Assembly (NCBI RefSeq): GCF_001984155.1 | Contig: NZ_MTQO01000047.1 | Span: forward strand, 186,001 to 250,000 | DNA: 64,000 nt | Direction of reading: 5' to 3' | Origin: Actinosynnema sp. ALI-1.44 | GTDB taxonomy: Bacteria; Actinomycetota; Actinomycetes; Mycobacteriales; Pseudonocardiaceae | Shown here: one piece after another, positions 53,862-62,914 of the stretch | Numbering within the stretch: the first letter of the stretch is position 1 | Layout: each line of letters opens with the position of its first letter | Notes under the pieces: generated by a model | Databases searched by the model: none | Told to the model about the DNA's origin: nothing | The model's input: the letters and a program-made list of their open reading frames with translations, nothing else | Translations under genes and position numbers: made by a program

Positions 53862-55133
53862 GTGGGGAGTATCCGCTCGCGAGTCACGGCCTGGTTCGCA
53901 CGCATCTACCTGAGCCGTGTCAAGAAAAAGGGGTTCGACCTCGGCAAGATGCCGATCCCCGAACCCGCGTTGATGCCGTTGAAGCGCAACGGCCTCGATC
54001 CCGTGCCCGAACTCGGGCAGATGCGCGCCAGTGCGCCGATCAACAAGCTGCCGATGCCGTTCGGCATCAACCTCTGGCTGGTCAGCGGGTATGAAGAAGC
54101 CAAGACTGTGCTGAGCAACACAAAGGCGTTCAGCAATGACTTCGCTCACCTGCTCGGCACGGGCGCGACCAACGTCCAGCAGAACCCCGGTGGACTGGGG
54201 TTCGCCGACCCGCCCGTGCACACCCGGCTGCGCAAGCTGCTCACGCCGGAGTTCACGATGCGCCGCCTCGCCCGGCTCACCCCGGGGATCAAGGCCATCA
54301 TCGAGCAGTGCCTCGACTCGATGGACGAGGCCGCCGGACCAGTCGACCTGGTTGCCGAGTTCGCGCTGCCGATCCCGTCGCTGGTGATCTGCGAGCTGCT
54401 CGGCGTGCCCTACGACGACCGCGAGGACTTCCAGCGCCTCGCGATGGCCCGGTTCGACCTGTTCAGCGGCGCGGACGCCTCCTTCGGCGCGATCTCAGAG
54501 TCGCTGGAGTACCTGCTGGGCGTGGTGCGCAAGCAACGCGAGAACCCCGGTGACGGCCTGCTCGGCATGATCATCAAGGAGCACGGCGACGAAGTCGAGG
54601 ACATGGAGCTCGCCGGGCTCGCCGACGGTGTGCTCACCGGCGGCTTCGAGACCACGGCGAGCATGCTCGCGCTCGGCGCGCTCGTGCTGCTGCAGGACGA
54701 GGACACCTTCAAGCTCGTCCACGACAACGACGACGCGGTGAGCGGATTCGTCGAGGAGATCCTGCGGTACCTGACTGTCGTGCAGGTCGCGTTCCCGCGC
54801 TTCGCCCGTGAGGCGATCGAGGTCGCCGGCCACACGATCGGCAAGGGCGATGTCGTGATCGTCTCGCTGAGCGGCGCCAATCGTGACGACGCGCTCGGTG
54901 ACGACCTGGAAACGGTGAACCCGCACCGCGAGCCGACATCACACCTCGCGTTCGGGTACGGGGTACACCGGTGCATCGGTGCCGAGCTGGCCCGGATGGA
55001 ACTGCGGGCCGCGTATCCCGCGCTGGTGCGCCGTTTCCCGCAGATGCGGCTGGCCAAGTCCGCTGATGAACTGGAGTTCCGCAAGGTTTCCATCGTCTAC
55101 GGGGTGGACTCGCTGCCAGTGCTGCTGAAATAG
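53862..55133 (+). CDS. Cytochrome P450
   Basis: A protein of 423 residues from GTG 53862. The heme-binding loop is FGYGVHRCIGAELARME with the axial Cys371. The ExxR pair is in EEILRY, and the I-helix acid-threonine is in LTGGFETTASML. It is soluble, as expected of bacterial P450s (CYP107/CYP1xx-like). The first 40 residues, basic with a possible short amphipathic helix, are longer than usual. No ferredoxin or reductase gene is nearby, and the substrate is unknown. There is no clear ribosome binding site before the chosen GTG. Confidence 0.93.
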   Translation: MGSIRSRVTAWFARIYLSRVKKKGFDLGKMPIPEPALMPLKRNGLDPVPELGQMRASAPINKLPMPFGINLWLVSGYEEAKTVLSNTKAFSNDFAHLLGTGATNVQQNPGGLGFADPPVHTRLRKLLTPEFTMRRLARLTPGIKAIIEQCLDSMDEAAGPVDLVAEFALPIPSLVICELLGVPYDDREDFQRLAMARFDLFSGADASFGAISESLEYLLGVVRKQRENPGDGLLGMIIKEHGDEVEDMELAGLADGVLTGGFETTASMLALGALVLLQDEDTFKLVHDNDDAVSGFVEEILRYLTVVQVAFPRFAREAIEVAGHTIGKGDVVIVSLSGANRDDALGDDLETVNPHREPTSHLAFGYGVHRCIGAELARMELRAAYPALVRRFPQMRLAKSADELEFRKVSIVYGVDSLPVLLK

Positions 55134-55294
55134 CGCTGGGTAACGTTTTCGACGAAAAGGGTGGGCAGGTCCCCGCACGGACCGATAGGTTTCGGACACC
55201 ACATTTTCACCCAAGCGTCATGCCTTGGCGTCGTCGCGTTGGCGGCTGGGGAGCGCTCAGCGCCCGGGGATGACCCGAAAACGGGGGTGCCCTT

Positions 55295-56998
55295 TTGTCC
55301 ACGCGTCGACTCAGACACGCCGCGTTATCCGCGGCGGTGGCGCTGATCTGCGCGGTCACACCGGCTGCGGCCGATCCCGCAGTCGATCCCGCCGCGCCGA
55401 GTTCCGCTGAGTCCCCGGCGTCATCGGCGACGCCGCAGCCACAGCAACAACAGCAGCAACAGCGATCACAGGAGAAGGCGGAAACGCCGAAAGCCGCGGA
55501 CGCGGCCCCGGATCTCGCGCTGGCTGTGACACCACTGCCGGACAAGGTGTCGGTGGTGGAAGGCCAGCCGTTCACCGTCTCTGTCAAGATCACCAACAAG
55601 GGCTCGGCCGAAGCCAAGAAGATCACAGGCTCGGTCAGCTCGGTGTCCGGCGCGACGTTCGCGGCGGTCGCGTGGTCCAGCGGTTTCGACGCGCCGTTGG
55701 CGCCGAACGCGGTCCGCGAGCTCGCTCTCACCGCGAAGCTCACCGAGCCGAAGGCCGACAAGGGGGAGATGCGGATCGTCGTCGAAGTCGAAGGCGACGC
55801 CACCGCGAACGACAACACGCAGCTGCTGACCGTCCCGATCATCCAGCCCACGACGAAGGGATCCGTCGGCGGGACCGTTTACACGGACAAGGACAACAGC
55901 GGCACGGTCCAAGAAGACGAAGGCTTCGCGGGCGTGACAGTGACCGTGACCGGCCCGCATGGGACGGAGCACAAGGCCACGACCGACGCCCACGGCAAGT
56001 TCGAGGTCGCCGGGCTGCCCGCCGGGTGGTACGAGGTCAGCACGCCGAAGGAGCTGCAAGGCGGATGGGTGGGCGGCAGGACCGCTGTCGCCGTCGACGG
56101 CTCGGACGCAAGCAAGAAGCTGGAACTGCGCGCGACCCGGCCGTTGTCGGACGGGCTGGTGGCGTCGGCGAAGTTCAACGAGGGGCCGTACAAGCCCGGT
56201 GACACGGCGAACCTCACGATCTCGTTGACCAACAACGGGCCGAACGAGGTCAAGAACCTCGTCGCGGTCTGCGACACGGAATCCGAGGTCCATCTCGTCG
56301 GCACGGAGAAGCCCGCCAACTGGGGCGATCTGGCCACCGGCGGCCCCGGCATGACGCTGAAGGCCGGCGAGTCCAGGACGCTGCCGGTCAAGGGCACCGT
56401 GCCGGACGCGTCGCTGGAGCAGGGCGTGGTGTTCGTCTACTGCGAGATCCGCGACCAGAACAGCTCCACCACCGTCGGCAACCCGTGGATCTTCACGCTG
56501 GCCAAGGTCCCCGGCAAGAACGGCACAGCCAGCGGCAAGTTCTTCCACGACAAGAGCGAGAACAAGGACGAGCCCGGGGTCGCGTCGTTGCCTGTGAGCC
56601 TGTTGGACCCGTTGGACGGCAAGGTGATCGGGTCGACGACGACCAACGCGGACGGCACATTCCGGTTCGCCGACCTCCCGGCGGGCTGGTACATCCCGGT
56701 CGTCAAGGGGCCGTGGAAGCTCAAGGAGAACAAGTGGCTCGTGGTCGCCACCGGCACGTTCGGGGACAATCAGACGTTCCCGTTGCTGCGCGGTCCGCTG
56801 CGGGTGGATCTGAACTCCAAGGTCCCGCCGGACTCGCCGCCTGCCACGAGCGACACGACCCAGAACCAGACCCAGAACCAGAACCGGACGCTGGCCAACA
56901 CCGGCGCCAACGTGATCGGCCTGACCATCGGCGGAGCCGCCGTGCTGCTGCTCGGTGTCGCCGCCGTGCTGTTCACGCGCAAGCGCCGTCGCGGCTGA
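55295..56998 (+). CDS. Surface-anchored SdrD-like repeat protein with LAXTG sorting signal
   Basis: A protein of 567 residues from TTG 55295 (GGGGGTG upstream). It has a signal peptide (1-26), a Gln-rich spacer (PQPQQQQQQQ), a DUF11-like beta domain, then two SdrD-B-like domains of about 100 residues (SVGGTVYTDKDNSGTVQEDEGFAGV near 190 and ASGKFFHDKSENKDEPGVASL near 410), with another DUF11-like domain between. The end has LANTG, a membrane helix and KRRRG, a class E sortase signal. It should be covalently linked to the cell wall. No sortase gene is in the window. Confidence 0.85.
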   Translation: MSTRRLRHAALSAAVALICAVTPAAADPAVDPAAPSSAESPASSATPQPQQQQQQQRSQEKAETPKAADAAPDLALAVTPLPDKVSVVEGQPFTVSVKITNKGSAEAKKITGSVSSVSGATFAAVAWSSGFDAPLAPNAVRELALTAKLTEPKADKGEMRIVVEVEGDATANDNTQLLTVPIIQPTTKGSVGGTVYTDKDNSGTVQEDEGFAGVTVTVTGPHGTEHKATTDAHGKFEVAGLPAGWYEVSTPKELQGGWVGGRTAVAVDGSDASKKLELRATRPLSDGLVASAKFNEGPYKPGDTANLTISLTNNGPNEVKNLVAVCDTESEVHLVGTEKPANWGDLATGGPGMTLKAGESRTLPVKGTVPDASLEQGVVFVYCEIRDQNSSTTVGNPWIFTLAKVPGKNGTASGKFFHDKSENKDEPGVASLPVSLLDPLDGKVIGSTTTNADGTFRFADLPAGWYIPVVKGPWKLKENKWLVVATGTFGDNQTFPLLRGPLRVDLNSKVPPDSPPATSDTTQNQTQNQNRTLANTGANVIGLTIGGAAVLLLGVAAVLFTRKRRRG

Positions 56999-57004
56999 GT
57001 TCGC

Positions 57005-57043
57005 CTGCCTGGCAAGGCCTTCCGGCGCTTGCCAGGCAGTTTC
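57005..57043 (+). terminator. Terminator after the surface protein gene
   Basis: A 12-bp stem CTGCCTGGCAAG with CTTGCCAGGCAG and an 11-nt loop, then TTTCTGG. It is 7 bp past the stop and just before the SanA-like gene. Confidence 0.8.
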
Positions 57044-57050
57044 TGGTTTC

Positions 57051-57740
57051 ATGGATCTCATGGACAAGCGGCGCTGGGTGCGCTGGACCGTTCGGGGTCT
57101 GCTCATCGGCGCCGGGGTGGCCGCGGTCGCGATCGGCGGGAGCCTGATCTGGTCGTACAGCGCGTCCGGCGGGCACCGGTTCGACGTCGCCGACGCACCG
57201 GACGCACCGGTCGCGATCGTGTTCGGCGCCAAGCTGCGGGGCGACCGGCCGATGCCGTTCCTGGCCGGTCGGCTGGACGTGACCGTCGAGCTGGTCAAAG
57301 CGGGAAAGGTGAAGGCCGTCCTGGTGTCCGGTGACGCGGACGGCACGTCCGGGAACGAGACCAGGGCGATGACCGCGTACCTCGCCGAGCGGGGCGTGGA
57401 CCCGAAGATGATCGTGGTCGACGCGTTTGGCCTGGACACGTACGACACGTGCGCCCGCGCGGTTCAGGTTTACGGTGTCGATCGCGCACTGCTGGTGACG
57501 CAGTCCTATCATCTCCCGCGGGCCGTCTCGCTGTGCCGGAGCCTGGGAATGCAGGCTGACGGCGTCGCCGCGACCTGCGAGTGCACCACCACCAGTCTCG
57601 TGCGCAACCGAGTGCGGGAGTGGCTGGCCACAGTCGGCGCTGTTCCGGAGGCGATCTGGAACCGCGACCCGGCCGTGCTGTCCACACCGGACGGGTCGGT
57701 GCGTGACCTGATCACCGCGCATCCGCCGGGCTCCCGGTGA
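57051..57740 (+). CDS. SanA/YdcF-like DUF218 membrane protein
   Basis: A protein of 229 residues from ATG 57051 (a second ATG three codons later is possible). It has an N-terminal membrane helix (about 14-36) and an extracytoplasmic DUF218 domain: VAIVFGAKLRGDRPMPFLAGRLD, AVLVSGD, then LDTYDTCARAV and TQSYHLPRAVSLCRSLG. SanA-type proteins affect envelope permeability (vancomycin sensitivity in enterobacteria). The function here is inferred from the family. Confidence 0.88.
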   Translation: MDLMDKRRWVRWTVRGLLIGAGVAAVAIGGSLIWSYSASGGHRFDVADAPDAPVAIVFGAKLRGDRPMPFLAGRLDVTVELVKAGKVKAVLVSGDADGTSGNETRAMTAYLAERGVDPKMIVVDAFGLDTYDTCARAVQVYGVDRALLVTQSYHLPRAVSLCRSLGMQADGVAATCECTTTSLVRNRVREWLATVGAVPEAIWNRDPAVLSTPDGSVRDLITAHPPGSR

Positions 57741-57789
57741 AGGGCGTGACAGTGATGGCATGATTGGCCGGCGACCTGAGGGGGAGAAG

Positions 57790-58791
57790 ATGGCCGAGGA
57801 CACGGACAGCCCGCCGGTCGCGCAACTGCCGGAATCGACGTGGACACCGCCGCCGTCCCCGCCGGAGGTGGCAGCGGACGCCGGTGGACGGCGCGACTCC
57901 CCGCTGAGGATCATCGCGGTGCTCGGTGTGATCGTCGCGATCGTCATGGCTGCCGGCGCGCCGGGTCTGGTCACCACCGAGGTCGTGGGGGTCGCCGTGG
58001 CCGGGCCCACGGTCGAGGGCAAGCCGAACGCGGCGGCGCCGCAGAGCCCGCCGACCGCGGCTTCGACGAGCACGCCGACCACGCCCAAACGCCCGGCCGG
58101 TGACGACCTGACCAGCGCGAACCCCCTGCTCGCGCCGGGGAAGCAGCTGCCGCAGATCACCTGCAGGCTGCCCGCGTTCGGCCGGTCGGCCGACCAGTTG
58201 CGCGGCTACTACCAGGCCATGATCGGATGCCTCGACGAAGCGTGGCGCCCACTGGTCGAGCAGGCCGAAGGCGATTTCGAGACACCGGCCCTGTCGGTCG
58301 ACGACAACCCGACGAGCACCTGCGGAACCCCGAGCAAGCAGGAGGCCGTCGCCTTCTACTGCCCACGGGACCGGGGCATCTTCATGCCCCGCAACCGGGC
58401 CACCGAGTCCATGGGCAACAACCAGGGCGGCCACATCATGGTCCTCGCCCACGAGTACGGCCACCACGTCCAGGCCCTGACCGGGATCAACCGGGGCATG
58501 GGCATCAAGATGACCGGCAAGGACGAGAACTCCCCGGAGTACCTCGAACTGACCCGCCGGATGGAGCTGCAGGCCGACTGCTTCTCCGGGATGTTCATCG
58601 GCGCGGCGGGCGGCCGCGGGTCGATCACGAAGTCGCTGAGCACCTCCGCGTCGTCGGCCTTCCGCAGCTCGGTCGCGGACAAGACCCACGGCAGCGTCAA
58701 ACACCAGATCCAGTGGGGCACAGCCGGTGTGAAGAACAACAACACCGCGTCCTGCAACACCTGGCTGGCCCCGGCATCGGAAGTCAGCTGA
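57790..58791 (+). CDS. Neutral zinc metallopeptidase (YpfJ family)
   Basis: A protein of 333 residues from ATG 57790 with GAGGGGGAGAAG upstream. It has a cytoplasmic proline-rich head, one membrane helix (about 40-62), a Thr/Pro-rich linker and an external peptidase domain. The zinc motif is HEYGHH (His221, Glu222, His225), with the third ligand Glu/Asp in MELQADCF. It is a putative neutral zinc metallopeptidase (PF04228). The end overlaps the convergent oligopeptidase gene by 8 bp. Confidence 0.9.
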   Translation: MAEDTDSPPVAQLPESTWTPPPSPPEVAADAGGRRDSPLRIIAVLGVIVAIVMAAGAPGLVTTEVVGVAVAGPTVEGKPNAAAPQSPPTAASTSTPTTPKRPAGDDLTSANPLLAPGKQLPQITCRLPAFGRSADQLRGYYQAMIGCLDEAWRPLVEQAEGDFETPALSVDDNPTSTCGTPSKQEAVAFYCPRDRGIFMPRNRATESMGNNQGGHIMVLAHEYGHHVQALTGINRGMGIKMTGKDENSPEYLELTRRMELQADCFSGMFIGAAGGRGSITKSLSTSASSAFRSSVADKTHGSVKHQIQWGTAGVKNNNTASCNTWLAPASEVS

Positions 58792-60799
58792 GTTTCGTCC
58801 AGAGGAACTCGAAGACAAGCGCCCACTTGAACGCAGCCTGCTCGTTGTCGGCGGCCGCGCCGTGCCCGCCTTCGATGTTCTCGTAGTAGCGCACGTCGTG
58901 GCCCTGCTCCCGCATCTTCGCCACCATCTTGCGGGCGTGCCCCGGGTGCACCCGGTCGTCCCTTGTGGACGTCGCGAACAGCACGGGCGGGTACTGGGCT
59001 GCCTTGTGGACGTTCTGGTACGGCGAGAACGGTTCGATGAAGGCCCATTCCCCGGGTTTGCGCGGGTCGCCGTACTCCGCCATCCATGAGGCGCCTGCCA
59101 GCAACTCGTGGTACCGCCGCATGTCCAGCAACGGCACCTGGCAGACGATCGCGCCGAACAACTCCGGGTACCTGGTGAGCATCACGCCCATCAGCAGACC
59201 GCCGTTGCTGCCGCCCTGGATGCCGAGCCGCTGCGGGGTGGTGATCCCGCGGTCGATCAAGTCCTTGGCCACGGCGGCGAAATCCTCGTACACCAGGTGC
59301 CTGTTCGCCTTCACCGCCTGGGAGTGCCAGCCCGGCCCGTACTCGCCGCCGCCACGCAGGTTCGCGACCACGTACGTGCCGCCGCGGGCCAGCCACGCCC
59401 GGCCGACGTGCCCGAGGTAGCTCGGCGTCAGCGAGACCTCGAAGCCGCCGTAGCCGGACAGCAGCGTCGGCCTGGTGTGCGGATCCGGTTTGCCGACAAC
59501 GAAATACGGGATCTTGGTGCCGTCGGCCGACGTCGCGAAGTGCTGGCGCACCTCGATGCCCGCCGCGTCGAAGCGGGCGGGCGCCTGCTTGAGGATCTCC
59601 GGCTCGCCGCCGACCACACCGCGCCGCAGCGTCGCGGGCTCGACGTAGCCGCTGGAGTTCATGAAGTACTCGTCGCTGACGTCCGGGTCGGTGTCGGTGA
59701 TCTCGGAGAGCGCACCCGCGGGCACACCGGCCAGTTCCGTGCGCTGCCAGCCGTCCGGGCCCGGCGTCAGAACCTCGATACGGGTCTGTACGTCGTGCAG
59801 CGCGTTGAGGATGACGTGGTTTTTCGTCCAGCTGTGGTAGGACAGCGACGTGTGCTCGTCCGGTTCGAACAGCACCTCCAGATCGCGCGCACCTGCGATG
59901 AAGGCGTCGAAGTCGCATGCCAGCAGGCAACCGGCGGGATACGTCGTCTCGCCGACCGTCCACGCCGAACGCAACGTGATCAGCAGCCATTCCCGTTCGA
60001 CGCTCATCTCGGCGTCGTCCGGCACGTCGATCCGGACCAGGTCACCGGATTCGGTGCGCAGGAACCGTTCCGAACGGTAGAAGTCGATGCTCCTGCCGAC
60101 GAAGTCGCGCTCGAACCCGGGCGTCGGGTCGTGCGTGGCGTAGACCGAGACGTCCTCGGGCTTGCCCTCGAACACGGTGACCGCTTCGGACAGATCCGTG
60201 CCGCGGCGCCATTCCTTGACGATCCTGGGATACCCCGACGACGTCATCGAGCCGGGGCCGAAGTCGGTGCCGACGTAGACCCGGTCGGCGTCGATCCACC
60301 GCAGGGAGCTCTTGGCCTCCGGCAGTTCGAACCCGCCTGCCACGAACTCGCGCGTTTCCAGGTCGAACTCACGCACCACGGCGGCGTCCGCGCCGCCGCG
60401 TGACAGGTTCACCAACGCCAGACGGTAGTCCGGGCGGAGCACGGCGGCGCCGTCCCACACCCAGTTCTCGCCCTCTTGCTTGCCCAGCTCATCCACGTCC
60501 AGCAGCAGTTGCCAGTCCGGCTCGGCGAGGCGGTACTGCTCGAGAGTGGTACGGCGCCACAACCCGCGCGGGTTGGCGGGGGTCTGCCAGAAGTTGTAGA
60601 GGTACTCACCGCGGCGGCGGATGTACGGGATCCGGTCGTCCGCGTCGAACACCGCACGGATCTCGTCACGCAGTTCCGCGAAGCGCGTGCTGCCGGTCAG
60701 CTCGGCGACCGCCTCCGCGTTGCGCTCACGCACCCACGCCATCGCTTCGTCCGCGGTTACCTCTTCCAACCAGAGGTACGGGTCGTCGTGCTCACTCAT
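58784..60799 (-). CDS. Prolyl oligopeptidase-family serine peptidase (S9A)
   Basis: A protein of 671 residues without a signal peptide, so cytoplasmic. The N-terminal half is the beta-propeller gate (DPYLWLEEVTADEAMAWV...). The catalytic domain has Ser531 in GIQGGSNGGLL, Asp in STRDDRVHPGHA, and His in EGGHGAA. It cuts short peptides after proline. It overlaps the end of the YpfJ-like gene by 8 bp and is followed (minus strand) by nothing closely coupled. Confidence 0.94.
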   Translation of the reverse strand: MSEHDDPYLWLEEVTADEAMAWVRERNAEAVAELTGSTRFAELRDEIRAVFDADDRIPYIRRRGEYLYNFWQTPANPRGLWRRTTLEQYRLAEPDWQLLLDVDELGKQEGENWVWDGAAVLRPDYRLALVNLSRGGADAAVVREFDLETREFVAGGFELPEAKSSLRWIDADRVYVGTDFGPGSMTSSGYPRIVKEWRRGTDLSEAVTVFEGKPEDVSVYATHDPTPGFERDFVGRSIDFYRSERFLRTESGDLVRIDVPDDAEMSVEREWLLITLRSAWTVGETTYPAGCLLACDFDAFIAGARDLEVLFEPDEHTSLSYHSWTKNHVILNALHDVQTRIEVLTPGPDGWQRTELAGVPAGALSEITDTDPDVSDEYFMNSSGYVEPATLRRGVVGGEPEILKQAPARFDAAGIEVRQHFATSADGTKIPYFVVGKPDPHTRPTLLSGYGGFEVSLTPSYLGHVGRAWLARGGTYVVANLRGGGEYGPGWHSQAVKANRHLVYEDFAAVAKDLIDRGITTPQRLGIQGGSNGGLLMGVMLTRYPELFGAIVCQVPLLDMRRYHELLAGASWMAEYGDPRKPGEWAFIEPFSPYQNVHKAAQYPPVLFATSTRDDRVHPGHARKMVAKMREQGHDVRYYENIEGGHGAAADNEQAAFKWALVFEFLWTKLS

Positions 60800-60811
60800 G
60801 ACCCCAGTGTG

Positions 60812-61864
60812 TCAGCCGTCCCGCCAGGATGCGAGAACCGAATCGATCTTGGACCTGATGGTGGACCGCGCGTCGTCACGGTCCACTCCGGACATCAGCA
60901 GCTCGTCGTACTCGGTGTCCTCGTGGCGAATCGACGCGATCACCGCCCGGGTGACGGCTTCCTCGTCCAGCGCGCGCCCTGCCGCCGAACGGCCGACACG
61001 CCCGCTGCCCCGCAGGGCGGTGTGCCGGGCGATCGCGTCCGCCCGGCCGGGCGGGCAGTGCGGGAACAGCACGCCGATCAGCTCGGTCATCCGGGCGACC
61101 AGTTCGACGTCCTCGTTCGCGCGGCGCTCCCGGTCGCGTTCCCTGCGCCGCAGCCGTACTTCCTCGTCGGCCAGGCAGGACTGTTCGGCCTGCTCCAGTG
61201 CGGATTCCTCGATCAGGATGCCTTGGCGTTGGTAACGCTTGCGGCTTTTGTCGAACCGGACGACCACCGCGGACAGGCCGCTTGCCTTCTTCGCGCGTCT
61301 GGTCAGCGTGGCGTTGCCCGCGGGCAGGAGGATCAGGTGGTCCATGTCCGCGCAGGTCAGGCAGAGGGACCCGGCATTGTCCATGATCATGTACGGGCCG
61401 GTGTCGGCGCAGCCCGCGCACGTCCAGTCGGTCTGCGGGATGATCACGACCAGGTCCGGCGCGGTGTTCTGCTTGCGTGTCAGCGTTTCCCGCCGCCTGT
61501 CGGAAAGGTCGGGCGACGTCCAGTGCATTCGGTACGCCCGTTCGGCCGACTCGTCCCGCCCGGCGGTGAACCTGAGCTCCTTGCGGCCGCGATTGGTTGA
61601 CACGTAAGTGCTTTCGCCGGGCATGAGGCCCTTGCTCTCGGCCCACTGCTGGAGGATCGAGCGGGCGTCCTCGAGTTTGGCCGCGTCGACGGCGGCGATC
61701 GACTCGAGCGAGGCGACCTGCTCGCGTTCCCACCGCTCGACCTTGTGCAGCCAGCCCATCCGCCGGAACACCCCGAGCGGGGTGACGATCTTGGCCTCGG
61801 CCAGTTCCCGTTCGGCCGCGTCGACCACCCGGCGCGCCAGTTTCCCGGTCGGTTCAAAACCCAT
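60812..61864 (-). CDS. DUF2293 protein with cysteine-rich ribbon
   Basis: A protein of 350 residues from ATG 61864 (GGAG upstream). The C-terminal 60 residues are DUF2293 (AVIASIRHEDTEYDELLMSGVDRDDARSTI). The middle has a CxxC...CxxC pair (TCAGCADTG and CLTCADMDHL) that may bind zinc, followed by a basic stretch rich in arginine. The family function is unknown; the ribbon suggests nucleic-acid or protein binding. It is divergent from a GNAT gene, with 37 bp between starts. Confidence 0.8.
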   Translation of the reverse strand: MGFEPTGKLARRVVDAAERELAEAKIVTPLGVFRRMGWLHKVERWEREQVASLESIAAVDAAKLEDARSILQQWAESKGLMPGESTYVSTNRGRKELRFTAGRDESAERAYRMHWTSPDLSDRRRETLTRKQNTAPDLVVIIPQTDWTCAGCADTGPYMIMDNAGSLCLTCADMDHLILLPAGNATLTRRAKKASGLSAVVVRFDKSRKRYQRQGILIEESALEQAEQSCLADEEVRLRRRERDRERRANEDVELVARMTELIGVLFPHCPPGRADAIARHTALRGSGRVGRSAAGRALDEEAVTRAVIASIRHEDTEYDELLMSGVDRDDARSTIRSKIDSVLASWRDG

Positions 61865-61901
61865 CGTCGTGCGGCTCCTCGTGGCGGTAACGTCCGCTTC
61901 C

Positions 61902-62390
61902 ATGATTTCAGCCGTCCGGATCGCGCGTGCCGCCGAGTTGCCCGCGCTGGGTGAGATCGAACGCGCCGCGGACGGTGTGTTCGTTGCTGTGGGGATCGTG
62001 TTCCCGCCGGGGACGACCGTGGTCGAGACCGTCACCGACCCGGCGGACGTGCTGGTCACCGGCGATCCGCCGGTGGCGTTCGCCTACACCGGCCAACTGG
62101 ACGCGCACCTGCACCTGCACCAGATCGCCGTGGATCCCGCGCACGCGAGACGGGGGATCGGCACCGAACTGATGCGTGCTGTCCTCACCCGCGCCGGGGA
62201 CCGTGCGGTCACGTTGACGACGTTCGCCGACGTGCCGTGGAACGGCCCCTGGTATCGCGAGCTCGGGTTCACCGTGTTCGACGAACCCGGCCCTGAACTG
62301 GCCGAACTCGTGTCGGAGGAGCGCCGGGCGGGGCTGGATGCGCTGGGCGACCGGCTGGTGATGATCCGGCACGCGCGGATCGGAACATAA
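61902..62390 (+). CDS. GNAT-family N-acetyltransferase
   Basis: A protein of 162 residues from ATG 61902. Acetyl-CoA motif: LHLHQIAVDPAHARRGIGTELMRAVL (about 74-99), then FADVPWNGPWYRELGFTVFD. This is a standard small GNAT enzyme, probably acetylating an amine or a small molecule. It stands alone between divergent DUF2293 and the CBS-domain gene. Confidence 0.88.
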   Translation: MISAVRIARAAELPALGEIERAADGVFVAVGIVFPPGTTVVETVTDPADVLVTGDPPVAFAYTGQLDAHLHLHQIAVDPAHARRGIGTELMRAVLTRAGDRAVTLTTFADVPWNGPWYRELGFTVFDEPGPELAELVSEERRAGLDALGDRLVMIRHARIGT

Positions 62391-62482
62391 CGGACACCTT
62401 CCGTGATCTGTTGCTGACCAGGCGAGAACGCCTAACCTCCTTGTAAGCAGGGTCACACCGGTGGTTGGGATGGAGGCGCCTG

Positions 62483-62914
62483 ATGCGGATTGCCGACTTG
62501 TTGCGCAGCAAAGGGTCTACCGTGGCGACGGCCGAACCGGGAACACCGGTCAGAGAGCTGCTCGCCGCGCTCGCCGAGCACAACATCGGCGCGATGGTCG
62601 TCATGGCCGCTGACGACAGCGTGGCCGGGATCGTGTCGGAACGGGACGTCGTGCGTCGCCTGAACGAGATCGGCGCCGGGCTGCTCGACGTGCCGGTCGC
62701 CGACATCATGAGCACCGAGGTGTTCACGTGTGGCCCCGACGACTCGGTGGACAGCCTGAGCGTCCTGATGACCGAGCGCCGGATCCGGCACGTGCCGGTG
62801 GTCGACGGCGGCGGGCTGGTCGGCATCGTCAGCATCGGTGACGTGGTCAAGAGCCGGATCAGGAAGCTGGAAGAGGACCAGCAGCAGCTCGAGGCGTACA
62901 TCAAGCAGGGATAG
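62483..62914 (+). CDS. CBS-domain pair protein
   Basis: A protein of 143 residues with GGAGG upstream. It contains two CBS motifs: GAMVVMAADDSVAGIVSERDVVRRL (about 37-60) and RHVPVVDGGGLVGIVSIGDVVKSRI (about 100-124), the nucleotide-binding Bateman module (AMP/ATP or similar). The C-terminal tail is acidic-helical. Its last 14 bp overlap the convergent arylamine N-acetyltransferase gene. Confidence 0.92.
   Translation: MRIADLLRSKGSTVATAEPGTPVRELLAALAEHNIGAMVVMAADDSVAGIVSERDVVRRLNEIGAGLLDVPVADIMSTEVFTCGPDDSVDSLSVLMTERRIRHVPVVDGGGLVGIVSIGDVVKSRIRKLEEDQQQLEAYIKQG

Noticed and set aside
53518-53913. Plus-strand frames across the DUF2630 gene
   Set aside because: They begin inside the palindrome and run antisense to DUF2630 into the P450 start without any domain.
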